Shown: piece after piece, positions 17,593 through 25,039 of the stretch
Numbering within the stretch: the stretch's first letter is position 1
How the letters are laid out: each line of letters starts with the position of its first letter
NCBI RefSeq assembly: GCF_004126535.1
Contig: NZ_PPCV01000013.1
Location: 1-54,842, forward strand
DNA length: 54,842 nt
Reading direction: 5' to 3'
Source: Propioniciclava flava
GTDB taxonomy: Bacteria; Actinomycetota; Actinomycetes; Propionibacteriales; Propionibacteriaceae
Translations under genes and position numbers: made by a program
The notes under the pieces: model-generated
Database searches by the model: none
Told to the model about the DNA's origin: nothing
What the model saw: only the letters and a program-made list of their open reading frames with translations

Positions 17593-17880
17593 CCGCCGGC
17601 GACTTCGACTCCCGCCGCCGACCACTTCGGGTTAGCCCGTCGAGGACTTCCCGTTACCCCGTCGAGGACTTCGGCTCCCCCCGTCGAGGACTTCGCGTTA
17701 CCGCGCCCATGACTTCGAGTAAACGCGCCGAGGACTTCGGCTGAGCGCGCCGAGGACTTCGGCACAGCGCGGCGAGGACTTCGGCCCAACCCGCCCAGGA
17801 CTTCGGCCCAACCCGCCGAGGACTTCTGGTTTCGCTGTCGAGGACCTTCGCCCACCCGTCGAAGGCCTTCCGTTGGTTCG
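17593..17880 (+). repeat. Tandem 22-bp repeat array, 13 units
   Basis: The core GACTTC or a one- or two-base variant recurs at 17601, 17623, 17645, 17667, 17689, 17711, 17733, 17755, 17777, 17799, 17821, 17843 and 17865: 13 units at exactly 22 bp. Each unit reads CCGYCGAG + GACTTCGGC + about five variable bases. Core bases are strongly kept while the spacer drifts. The array starts two bases after the HAD stop codon, and 22 is not a multiple of three, so a translated protein repeat is unlikely. Reverse-oriented units recur at 19080-19190. Confidence 0.93.
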
Positions 17881-18048
17881 CCGCGAGCTGTCCGGTGAAG
17901 CGGTCGGCTCTCCCCGACTCCGCACCCGGGCAGACGCCCGAGCACCCGGCGAGCGCGCGGACGGCGTCCGAACGGCAGATCCTGCGACGGACCGCACGAA
18001 CGGCCACCCCGGCGGGCGCGCGCGGTCGCGGAGTCCTAGGCTGGGACC

Positions 18049-19014
18049 ATGCATGCCGTTTACGTCGAGCAAGCCGACCCCACCGACCCCCTCGCCGCCC
18101 TGCGGATCGGCGAGCGCCCCGACCCCACCGTCCCCGAGGGCTGGGCGAGGGTGAAGGTCGAGGCCGCCGCGATCAACCACCACGACGTCTGGTCGCTGCG
18201 CGGCGTCGGGCTGCCCGCCGACCGGATGCCGATGATCCTCGGCACGGACGCGTCGGGGCTCGCGGAGGACGGCCGTCCCGTGATCGTTCACTCCGTCATC
18301 TCGACGCCCGGCTGGATCGGGGACGAGACCTACGACCCCAAGCGCAGCCTGCTCTCGGAGCTGCACCAGGGCACCCAGGCCGAGTACGTCACCGTCCCGG
18401 CGTCCAACCTGGTGGCCCGGCCGGCGTTCCTCAGCCCCGAGGAGGCGGCCTGCCTGCCCACCGCATGGCTGACCGCGTACCGCATGCTGACCCACGACTC
18501 GGGCCTTTCGGGCCCCGGCACCGTGCTGGTGCAGGGGGCGTCCGGCGGCGTCGCGTCGGCCGCGATCGCGCTGGGCAAGGCGCTCGGCCACCGCGTCTGG
18601 GCGACGGCCCGCACCGAGGCCAAGCGTGAGTTCGCCCTGGAGCAGGGCGCGGACGCCGCCTACGAGACGGGCTCGCGCCTGCCCGAGCGCGTGGACGCCG
18701 TCATCGAGACGGTCGGCGAGGCGACGTGGTCGCACTCGCTGAAGTCGCTGCGTCCGGGCGGAACCGTGGTGGTGTGCGGGGCGACGTCCGGCCCCAACCC
18801 GTCCGCCGATCTCAACCGCGTCTTCTTCCTGCAGTTGCGTGTCATCGGCTCGACCATGGGCACCCGTCAGGAGCTCGGCGAGCTGATCGAGCTGCTGGGC
18901 CGCACTGGGCTGCGTCCGCGCGTCGATCGGGTCCTCCCCCTGGACGCCGCCCGCGACGGTTACGCCGCGGTGCTGGAGGGCGAGATGCTCGGCAAGGTCG
19001 TCCTGCGTCCCTGA
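18049..19014 (+). CDS. MDR-superfamily NAD(P)H quinone/zinc-type oxidoreductase
   Basis: A 321-residue medium-chain dehydrogenase/reductase. The N-terminal GroES-like fold (VEAAAINHHDVWSLRGVGLP, then LGTDASGLAED) is followed by the Rossmann motif VQGASGGVASAAIALGKAL. EQGADAAYET and VVVCGATSG follow. The structural-zinc cysteine cluster of alcohol dehydrogenases is absent, which favours the quinone oxidoreductase-like branch. Substrate unknown. It is bracketed by two oppositely oriented 22-bp repeat arrays, one starting 456 bases before it and one about 65 bases after it. Confidence 0.85.
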   Translation: MHAVYVEQADPTDPLAALRIGERPDPTVPEGWARVKVEAAAINHHDVWSLRGVGLPADRMPMILGTDASGLAEDGRPVIVHSVISTPGWIGDETYDPKRSLLSELHQGTQAEYVTVPASNLVARPAFLSPEEAACLPTAWLTAYRMLTHDSGLSGPGTVLVQGASGGVASAAIALGKALGHRVWATARTEAKREFALEQGADAAYETGSRLPERVDAVIETVGEATWSHSLKSLRPGGTVVVCGATSGPNPSADLNRVFFLQLRVIGSTMGTRQELGELIELLGRTGLRPRVDRVLPLDAARDGYAAVLEGEMLGKVVLRP

Positions 19015-19079
19015 ACGTGCCCGATGCCGACCGGTGTGCCCGGACGCCGACGAGTGCGGCCCGGGCCGGATCAGTCGGT

Positions 19080-19190
19080 CCCGGCGCAAGTCCTCGACGG
19101 GCAGAGCCGAAGTCCTCGGCGCGGTAACTCGAAGTCCTCGGCGGGGTAAGCCGAAGTCCTCGGCGGGGTAAGCCGAAGTCATCGGCGGGG
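19080..19190 (-). repeat. Tandem 22-bp repeat array, 5 units, reverse orientation
   Basis: The complement of the same core (GAAGTC and variants) recurs at 19087, 19109, 19131, 19153 and 19175, again exactly 22 bp apart. On the minus strand each unit reads CCGCCGAGGACTTCGGC plus spacer. The first unit contains the TGA stop of the lycopene cyclase gene (CCCGCCGATGACTTC), so the array begins at that stop and reads in the same direction as the gene. It lies between two convergent genes. Confidence 0.92.
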
Positions 19191-20384
19191 GTGGCCCCGG
19201 AGCGTGGCGCGGGCCAGGGCCCACTGGGCGCGCGGGGGCATGCGGGCGAACATGCCCCACATCGCGGCCAGCACCGGGGCGAGCGCCGAGTCCCTCGACA
19301 GGTAGGCCGCCTGGCTGCGCGGCGGCAGCCCTCCGAACGCCTCGAACAGCGCCCCGGTCCCCGTGACGTCGAGGCCGAGCAGCGCCCGCAGCCCGGCCGC
19401 GCGCGCCACGTCGGCCGGACGCCGCGGGTCGACCTCGTCGGGCGTCTCCCCGCGCGCCAGCGCACGCGACAGCCGGTCGGCCACCGCGAACGAGTGCGCC
19501 ACCGAGTAGCCCGTCACCACGTGGCCGCCGCGCCCGGCGACCCCGGCCGCCAGCGTGCCCGGCAGGGGCGCCCGGTCGCGCCCCAGCATCGGGATCGAGA
19601 CGATCTCGCGCTCCAGCGGCGCGGCGATCGCCCGCTCCGGGACGCCCCGCCGGGTCAGCCGCGTCCGGAGCCGGGCCTTCAGCTCCGCGATCGGCAGGCC
19701 CGGTGCCGCGGCCAGGCAGGTCTCCTCCAGCAGCACGCGGTCCTCGCCGAGGGCGATGGCGTACAGGAACGTCGGCACGCGGTCGAACGCGGTGCCTCCA
19801 TTCTCGACGGTGTCGGGCGACACGACGGCCACGCCCCGAGTGGTGCCGGCCTCGGCGTCCGATCCCCGGCCCGGCGGGCGGTGCCAGTCGGTGCGCCAGT
19901 CCATCAGGAGGCCGGGGGCGCCGTCGAGCGCCGGGGCGGCGTCCTCGGCCCGCACGACGATCCCGAACGCCGTCTGGTGCGGTGACGGGTCGCCGGGCAG
20001 GACGCCGGACGGCCGGGCACCGCGGGCGTCCACCACCACGCGCGCCTGGGCGCGCAGCGCGAGCACGCCGCCGTCGTCGAGGCGTTCGCGCCGCACGGTC
20101 GCCGCGGAGAGGTCGTAGTGGTCGTGGACCGCCTTGTTGTCCAGCACCACGTAGCTCCGCTCCAGCGGGTGGGCGTCCTGCGCCACGATCCACGGGGACG
20201 CGGTGGCGTGCCGCACCACCGAGGGCGGCAGGGAGCCGAGCTCGTCGGCCCACAGGCCGTAGGTCGGCGTCCAGATCGCCGCGGGGCGCGGGTCGAACGC
20301 CACCACGTCCAGGCCGGCGGCGGCGCAGCGGCTCGCGAGGGAGCGGCCCGCCGGGCCCAGGCCCACCACGGCGACGTCGAACAT
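19179..20384 (-). CDS. crtY: Lycopene cyclase (FAD-dependent, CrtY/CrtL type)
   Basis: A 401-residue flavin-dependent lycopene beta-cyclase, making beta-carotene from lycopene. The FAD-binding motif VVGLGPAGRSLASRCAAAG is at the N-terminus. WTPTYGLWADEL corresponds to the plant/cyanobacterial CrtL motif, and LLMDWRTDW and LYAIALGEDRVLLEETCLA are further cyclase signatures. The chosen ATG at 20384 starts directly at MFDVAVVGLG and has GAGGAGGGG upstream; an earlier in-frame start would run toward crtB. It is divergent from phytoene synthase with 61 bases between. The stop codon is embedded in a 22-bp repeat. Confidence 0.88.
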   Translation of the reverse strand: MFDVAVVGLGPAGRSLASRCAAAGLDVVAFDPRPAAIWTPTYGLWADELGSLPPSVVRHATASPWIVAQDAHPLERSYVVLDNKAVHDHYDLSAATVRRERLDDGGVLALRAQARVVVDARGARPSGVLPGDPSPHQTAFGIVVRAEDAAPALDGAPGLLMDWRTDWHRPPGRGSDAEAGTTRGVAVVSPDTVENGGTAFDRVPTFLYAIALGEDRVLLEETCLAAAPGLPIAELKARLRTRLTRRGVPERAIAAPLEREIVSIPMLGRDRAPLPGTLAAGVAGRGGHVVTGYSVAHSFAVADRLSRALARGETPDEVDPRRPADVARAAGLRALLGLDVTGTGALFEAFGGLPPRSQAAYLSRDSALAPVLAAMWGMFARMPPRAQWALARATLRGHPRR

Positions 20385-20433
20385 GGCGCCCCTCCTCGTA
20401 GCCGGTCCTCGCCATCGTGCCATGGCCAGGCAG

Positions 20434-20446
20434 TACGCTGGCGCAA
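20434..20446 (+). promoter_or_regulatory. -10 element for a leaderless crtB transcript
   Basis: TACGCT at 20434-20439 ends six bases before the crtB ATG. That would place transcription initiation at or next to the A of the start codon, giving a leaderless mRNA of the kind common in Actinobacteria. There is no Shine-Dalgarno at this start. No recognisable -35 was found. Confidence 0.4.
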
Positions 20447-21378
20447 TGCCCCGCCCCGCCGCGTCAGGATCGCGCCCCGCCGCGTCCGACCCGCGCCTCG
20501 CCGAGGGCTACCGGCGCTGCGCGGAGCTGACGCGGCGCCACGGCACCACGTACTACTGGGGCACCATGCTTCTCCCGCGGCGCCAGCGTCGCGACGTGTA
20601 CGCGGTCTACGCGCTGTGCCGCCTGGCCGACGACATCGTCGATGAGCCCGACACCGTCGACAGCGCGCTGCCGACCCACCCCGACCCGGCGATCCGGCTG
20701 GCGCGGTTCCGCGACGGCTTCTTCGCCGCCCTGGACGCCGGCGGTAGCGACGACACGGTGATGGCGGCGATCGTCGAGAGCATCACCCGGCGCGGCACCG
20801 ACCGCGAGTGCTTCGAGCGGTTCTTCGGCGCCATGGAGCTCGACCTGACGCGCACCACCTGGGCGAGCTGGGAGGAGCTCCGCGACGGCTACATGGAGGG
20901 ATCGGCCGCCGTCATCGGGGAGTTGATGATGCCGGTGCTGGAGCCGCTCACCCCGCGCGCGGTCGGGCCGGCGCGCAGCCTGGGGCTGGCGTTCCAGCTC
21001 ACCAACTTCCTGCGCGACGTCGGCGAGGACCTGGACCGCGGCCGCGTCTACCTGCCCCAGGACGACCTCGCCCGGTTCGGCGCCGACCCGCACGAGCGGC
21101 GCGTCACCCCGCAGTGGCGGGCGCTGATGACCCACCAGATCGAGCGCAACCGCGCCCTCTACCGCGACGCCCTGCCCGGGGTGCGGATGCTGCCGGCCCC
21201 GGGGGCGCGCTGCGTCATGAGCGCGCTGCGCATGTACTCCCTGATCCTGAACCGCATCGAGGACGCCGACCACGACGTCTTCACGACCCGGCACCGCGTG
21301 TCGCCGCGCACCAAGGCCGGCATCGTCGCCGACGTGCTCGCCCGCGGCCCCTACCGGACGCCGTCGCGCCTGCGCTGA
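20446..21378 (+). CDS. crtB: Phytoene synthase
   Basis: A 310-residue squalene/phytoene synthase condensing two GGPP into phytoene. The first Asp-rich motif CRLADDIVDEPD lies near residue 60 and the second FQLTNFLRDVGEDLDRGRVY near 185. GTTYYWGTMLLP at the N-terminus is typical of bacterial CrtB. I start at ATG 20446 because the frame upstream runs into the divergent cyclase gene and a -10 element sits just before it. It is transcribed alone on this strand, facing the 3' end of the P450 gene. Confidence 0.93.
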   Translation: MPRPAASGSRPAASDPRLAEGYRRCAELTRRHGTTYYWGTMLLPRRQRRDVYAVYALCRLADDIVDEPDTVDSALPTHPDPAIRLARFRDGFFAALDAGGSDDTVMAAIVESITRRGTDRECFERFFGAMELDLTRTTWASWEELRDGYMEGSAAVIGELMMPVLEPLTPRAVGPARSLGLAFQLTNFLRDVGEDLDRGRVYLPQDDLARFGADPHERRVTPQWRALMTHQIERNRALYRDALPGVRMLPAPGARCVMSALRMYSLILNRIEDADHDVFTTRHRVSPRTKAGIVADVLARGPYRTPSRLR

Positions 21379-21388
21379 GCCCACGCGG

Positions 21389-22588
21389 TCAGGATCCGAG
21401 CTCGACCACCATGCCGCGCAGCGAGTAGCCGGCGATGAGGTCGTCCCACCCGATCGACGGCGCCGTGACCAGCCGCGGCGACCGGCCCAGCAGCTCGCGC
21501 AGGAAGACGTCGGTCTCGATGATCGCCAGCGGACGCCCCGGGCAGGCGTGGGCGCCGTCGCCGAAGCTCAGCGCGCTGGCGTGCACCCCGGACGGCAGCG
21601 GGCGGCCCGGGCAGACCGCGAGCGGGTCGGACCCGACGGCGCGCTCGTCGGCGTTGGCCGGGCGCACCGCGACGTCGACCAGGTCGCCGGGCTCGATGGT
21701 GAAGGCGTCCTCGCCGTCGGTCACCGTGATGGGCGCGGTCGCGCGCCGGTACAGGTGCCCCACGACGGGCTCGACCCGCATGATCTCGTGCAGGATCGCG
21801 TGCCGCTCCGCCTCCGGCGCCCCGGCGTAGCGGGCGCGCAGGTCGTCGTCGGTGAGCAGGTACCACGACGCCATCGCGATGAACTCCCGGGTCGTCACCA
21901 TCCCGGCGGTGCCGTAGGTGACGCACTCCACGAGGATGTCGGCGTCGCCGTACCCCTCGGCGATGAGGTGGCTGATCACGTCCTCGCGCCCCGCGCGGCG
22001 CCGCGCCCGGACGGCCGGACGCACGTCGAACAGGTGGAACCGCGCCACCGGCCACAGCCCGCGCCAGGCCGCCGCGCCCCATTGCCGCCGGGTACGGCCC
22101 AGGTCGCGGCGGGCGATGTCGAACGGGGGCTGGCGGAAGAACGAGACGAGCCGGCGGGACATGCGGGCGACGTCGGACTCGGTGAGTCCGACCACGGCCG
22201 CGGTCACCTCGACGGTGTACAGCAGCGCCACCTGCTCAAGGTCGAGGCGTCCGGTGGCGGCGAGCAGCCGCCGGGCGCAGGCCGTCATGTCGCCGACGTA
22301 GCGGCGCTCGACCACGCGCGGGGCGAAGTAGCGGGCCACCTTGGTGCGCTGCTCGTCGTGCAGCGGCCCGTCGGAGATCAGGATGGGGCGCAGCTTCACC
22401 CGCCCCTGCGGGATCGCCTCGGCGGTGAACCCCGCCTGCGTGGTGGCGTGCCGCGCGCGCAGCACCTGCCGCGCCGCCTCCAGCGAGCGGATGCGCCACA
22501 CCGTGCTCACCCCCTCCCCGGTGGACGGCCGCCGCTCGACCCGGACGCCGGCCGGCTCGTCGGCGCGGTGCGAGCGCCGCAGCGTCAT
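21389..22588 (-). CDS. Cytochrome P450 of the carotenoid cluster
   Basis: A 399-residue soluble-type P450. The heme-binding loop is FGDGAHACPGRP (Cys near residue 350) and the ExxR motif EIMR lies near 275. The I-helix reads YGTAGMVTTREF. It keeps the Gly and Thr pair but has Met-Val where the usual acidic residue sits, so proton delivery may differ. Its ATG overlaps the crtU stop as ATGA, so it is translationally coupled to crtU. A P450 has been implicated in hydroxylating isorenieratene in Brevibacterium linens, so 3-hydroxylation of the aromatic ring is the leading guess. Substrate is inferred from context only. Confidence 0.88.
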   Translation of the reverse strand: MTLRRSHRADEPAGVRVERRPSTGEGVSTVWRIRSLEAARQVLRARHATTQAGFTAEAIPQGRVKLRPILISDGPLHDEQRTKVARYFAPRVVERRYVGDMTACARRLLAATGRLDLEQVALLYTVEVTAAVVGLTESDVARMSRRLVSFFRQPPFDIARRDLGRTRRQWGAAAWRGLWPVARFHLFDVRPAVRARRRAGREDVISHLIAEGYGDADILVECVTYGTAGMVTTREFIAMASWYLLTDDDLRARYAGAPEAERHAILHEIMRVEPVVGHLYRRATAPITVTDGEDAFTIEPGDLVDVAVRPANADERAVGSDPLAVCPGRPLPSGVHASALSFGDGAHACPGRPLAIIETDVFLRELLGRSPRLVTAPSIGWDDLIAGYSLRGMVVELGS

Positions 22589-24171
22589 GCGGGGCTCCGC
22601 CGCCGGCGTCCCGCCGGCACGAGGCGTCCGCCCGGGCTGAGCAGCCCGTGCAGCGGGACGGTCCAGATGTCCTCGCCGCGCACCCCCCAGCCGGCCAGCA
22701 GCGTGTTGGCGGCCAGCACGCCGGTGACGGCGGCGCGCTCCATCAGGGCGATCGGCCAGTCGACGCGGAGGGCGTCCCCGGCGAGCACGAGGCCGGGGTA
22801 CGGCGTCTCGACGGTGAGCCGGTCGGCCCACGGCGCGGGGCTCACCAGCCCGCAGTCGTCCTCGATCAGTAGTTCCTCGTGGACGATGCCCAGGGCGGCG
22901 GTCTCGGGCCAGATGCCGTGCAGCGAGGCCAGCAGCCGCGCCCGCGCCTGCTCCGGCGCGAGGCCCGCGGGAAGGGCGTAGCCGTGCAGTTCGACGACGC
23001 TGCCGCCGTGCTCGGCCGACCAGCGCGCCGCGCCGCCCTCGAAGCGCTCCAGCACCGAGACGTTGTCGAGCAGGTCGTAGCCGCTCGTGCCGAGGAAGGC
23101 GGGCCGTTCGGGGCCGACGGGGCCGTCCAGCCACAGCCGCAGCACCGCGAAGGGGGGCGCGTTCTCGGCGCTGGCGGCGCGCCGGTGCCAGTCGTCGCGC
23201 CCGGACGCCGACGCGCCGGGGGACGCGTCGGCGTCCGCCAGCGCGGCCAGCAGCCCCCGCGTGGTGCGCGGGTCGGTGGCCAGCACCACGGCGTCCGCGG
23301 ACAGGGCGGCGGAGTCGGTCTCGACCCGCCACGGCCCGTCTTCCGCGACGGGCGGGACCACCCGCGTGGCGCGCTCGCCCAGCCGCAGCCGGACGCCGCG
23401 ATCGGCGAGGTAGCGACCCAGGGGGGCCCACAGCGCGGTGTCGTAGTCGTCGTCGGGGACGTCGAACAGCAGCCCCTCCGAGGACCCGGTGAAGTAGCAG
23501 TGGAACATCGCCACCAGTTCGGCCGCGCCGAACCGCGTCGGGTCGGCGAAGAACGAGCGCGCGAACACCTCCAGGGCCAGGTGCCGGGCGCCCTCCGGGA
23601 AGCGCAGCCGATCCAGGAACGCCGCGGCGGACTCCCCGTCGTAGCGCTCGTGGCTGGCCGGGTACGACACCGAGATGAGCTCCAGCGCGCTGGGCAGGTG
23701 CACCGAGGCGAGCCCGCTCACCGGGAAGGTGGGGCTGGCCGCGACGAACGCCATCAGGTTGAGCGGCGGCGTCGTGGGCAGCCGGGCGAAGCCGTCGGTC
23801 AGTCCGTCCGAGCGCTGCAGCGGGTAGTCGGCCACGGGGACGAGCCGGGCCAGCGTCGGGTCGGCGCGGCGCAGCAGGGCACGCAGCGTGTAGTACTGCC
23901 GGAAGAAGGCGTGGAAGCCGCGGCTCATCGTGCGGCCGTCCGGGGTGGGCCACGCCCGGACGCGGCCGCCGAGCTGCGGCTGGGCCTCCAGCAGCGTGAC
24001 CCGCACCCCGCGCTCGGCCAGGATCGTCGCCGCGCCCAGGCCCGCGATGCCGCCGCCGACCACGACGACGTGCCGCTCGGCGGCCGGCCGGGCCCTCCCG
24101 GGCCGGGCGGGATGGCGCACGGCGGTGCGGTCGCGCCCCGGGGGGAGCGGCCGGGGGGAACGGGTGCTCAC
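22585..24171 (-). CDS. crtU: Carotene desaturase/methyltransferase CrtU (isorenieratene synthase)
   Basis: A 528-residue FAD-dependent enzyme converting beta-ionone ends to aromatic chi rings, yielding isorenieratene. The dinucleotide motif VVVGGGIAGLGAATIL lies near residue 40. SRGFHAFFRQYYTLRALLRR is the CrtU family hallmark, and the C-terminal GLVLAGDALRVDWPIALMERA is the second FAD motif. Start is GTG 24171 within a GTGA overlap with the crtT stop, preceded by GGAGGGG. The frame is open further upstream but only as a shadow of crtT. The crtT-crtU-P450 chain is one coupled operon. Confidence 0.92.
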   Translation of the reverse strand: MSTRSPRPLPPGRDRTAVRHPARPGRARPAAERHVVVVGGGIAGLGAATILAERGVRVTLLEAQPQLGGRVRAWPTPDGRTMSRGFHAFFRQYYTLRALLRRADPTLARLVPVADYPLQRSDGLTDGFARLPTTPPLNLMAFVAASPTFPVSGLASVHLPSALELISVSYPASHERYDGESAAAFLDRLRFPEGARHLALEVFARSFFADPTRFGAAELVAMFHCYFTGSSEGLLFDVPDDDYDTALWAPLGRYLADRGVRLRLGERATRVVPPVAEDGPWRVETDSAALSADAVVLATDPRTTRGLLAALADADASPGASASGRDDWHRRAASAENAPPFAVLRLWLDGPVGPERPAFLGTSGYDLLDNVSVLERFEGGAARWSAEHGGSVVELHGYALPAGLAPEQARARLLASLHGIWPETAALGIVHEELLIEDDCGLVSPAPWADRLTVETPYPGLVLAGDALRVDWPIALMERAAVTGVLAANTLLAGWGVRGEDIWTVPLHGLLSPGGRLVPAGRRRRSPA

Positions 24172-24962
24172 GGCGTCCCCTCCGGACGCCGCGCCAGCAC
24201 CGTGTGCAGGATGCCGCGCTGCCAGCCGGTGCCGGGATGCCGGCGGATGTCGGTGAGCCCGGCGCGCTCGAGCCGGGCGATCAGCTCGGCGGGTGAGTCG
24301 TTGGCCAGCACGCTGCGCCACAGGTAGCGGTAGATGGCCGGGTTCGCGCGCAGCACCGTGGCCAGCGGCACGACGACGGCCCAGCACACCGCCGTCCAGA
24401 CCGCCTTGGCGCGCGCCGAGTGCCGCACGTGGTAGTCCTGCAGCACCACCCAGCCCCCCGGCCGGACGCGCGCGACCAGCTGGGCCACGGCGGCGTCGCG
24501 GTCGGGCTTGGGGATGTTGCGCAGCAGGTAGGACGCCATCAGGCCGGCCGCGGGCGGCCAGCCCCCGTCGGCGGCGGCGCGCCCGAGTTCCTCGGCGCGG
24601 GCCTGCACGAACGCGACCCGGGGTGGCCACGGCTTGGCGCGGGCCTGGGCGAGCATGCCCGCCGACGCGTCCACCCCGATCACCTCGACGCCGTCGCCCG
24701 CCTCGGCGAGCAGCGCGCGGGTGGAGAGCCCCGACCCGCAGCCCACGTCCAGCAGCATCGGGGCGCCGGGGCGGGGCCCGGCCAGGGCGGCGTCCACGAG
24801 CGCTCGGGCGGCCCGGTGCAGCGCCGCCCCATAACCCGGGTTGAGCATTGTGAGAAGATCATAGCGTGACGCAGCACGATCGAACTCATCGCTCAGGGTC
24901 GACCCGTCGGCCGGGGACGCCTCGCGCTCCGCGCCGTCAGGCTGGTCTGCTGGCCGTCTCAT
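24168..24962 (-). CDS. crtT: SAM-dependent methyltransferase, CrtT-like
   Basis: A 264-residue class I methyltransferase of the UbiE type. FDRAASRYDLLTMLNPGYG, motif I LLDVGCGSGLSTRALL, VIGVDASAGML and the LLRNIPKPDRD segment are visible. The gene sits directly upstream of crtU with a GTGA overlap, the order of the Streptomyces crtY-crtT-crtU operon, so I use the crtT name. The reaction of CrtT is not established as far as I know. ATG 24962 lies just after a TAGGGT -10 element, which supports this start. Confidence 0.8.
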   Translation of the reverse strand: MRRPADQPDGAEREASPADGSTLSDEFDRAASRYDLLTMLNPGYGAALHRAARALVDAALAGPRPGAPMLLDVGCGSGLSTRALLAEAGDGVEVIGVDASAGMLAQARAKPWPPRVAFVQARAEELGRAAADGGWPPAAGLMASYLLRNIPKPDRDAAVAQLVARVRPGGWVVLQDYHVRHSARAKAVWTAVCWAVVVPLATVLRANPAIYRYLWRSVLANDSPAELIARLERAGLTDIRRHPGTGWQRGILHTVLARRPEGTP

Positions 24963-24975
24963 GGAGCCACCCTAC
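24963..24975 (-). promoter_or_regulatory. -10 element for a leaderless crtT-crtU-P450 transcript
   Basis: On the minus strand TAGGGT lies seven bases before the crtT ATG, placing the transcription start at about the start codon. The 77-base gap between crtT and the divergent Idi-CrtE gene would then be a divergent promoter region. No -35 is clear. Confidence 0.4.
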
Positions 24976-25039
24976 GGGGGGCCTTCGGAGGCGGGGCGCT
25001 GCCCGGCGCCCGCCGCCACGCGCCCACGCGGGGCTCCTC

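Noticed and set aside
17593-17880. The 22-bp array as a CRISPR
   Set aside because: Units repeat every 22 bp with only about five variable bases, there are no unique 30-40 bp spacers, and no cas gene is nearby.
17698-20415. A 905-codon minus-strand frame through both repeat arrays and the oxidoreductase gene
   Set aside because: It is a high-GC shadow: its only sensible protein content is repeat translation, and crtY is read properly in another frame over its 3' part.
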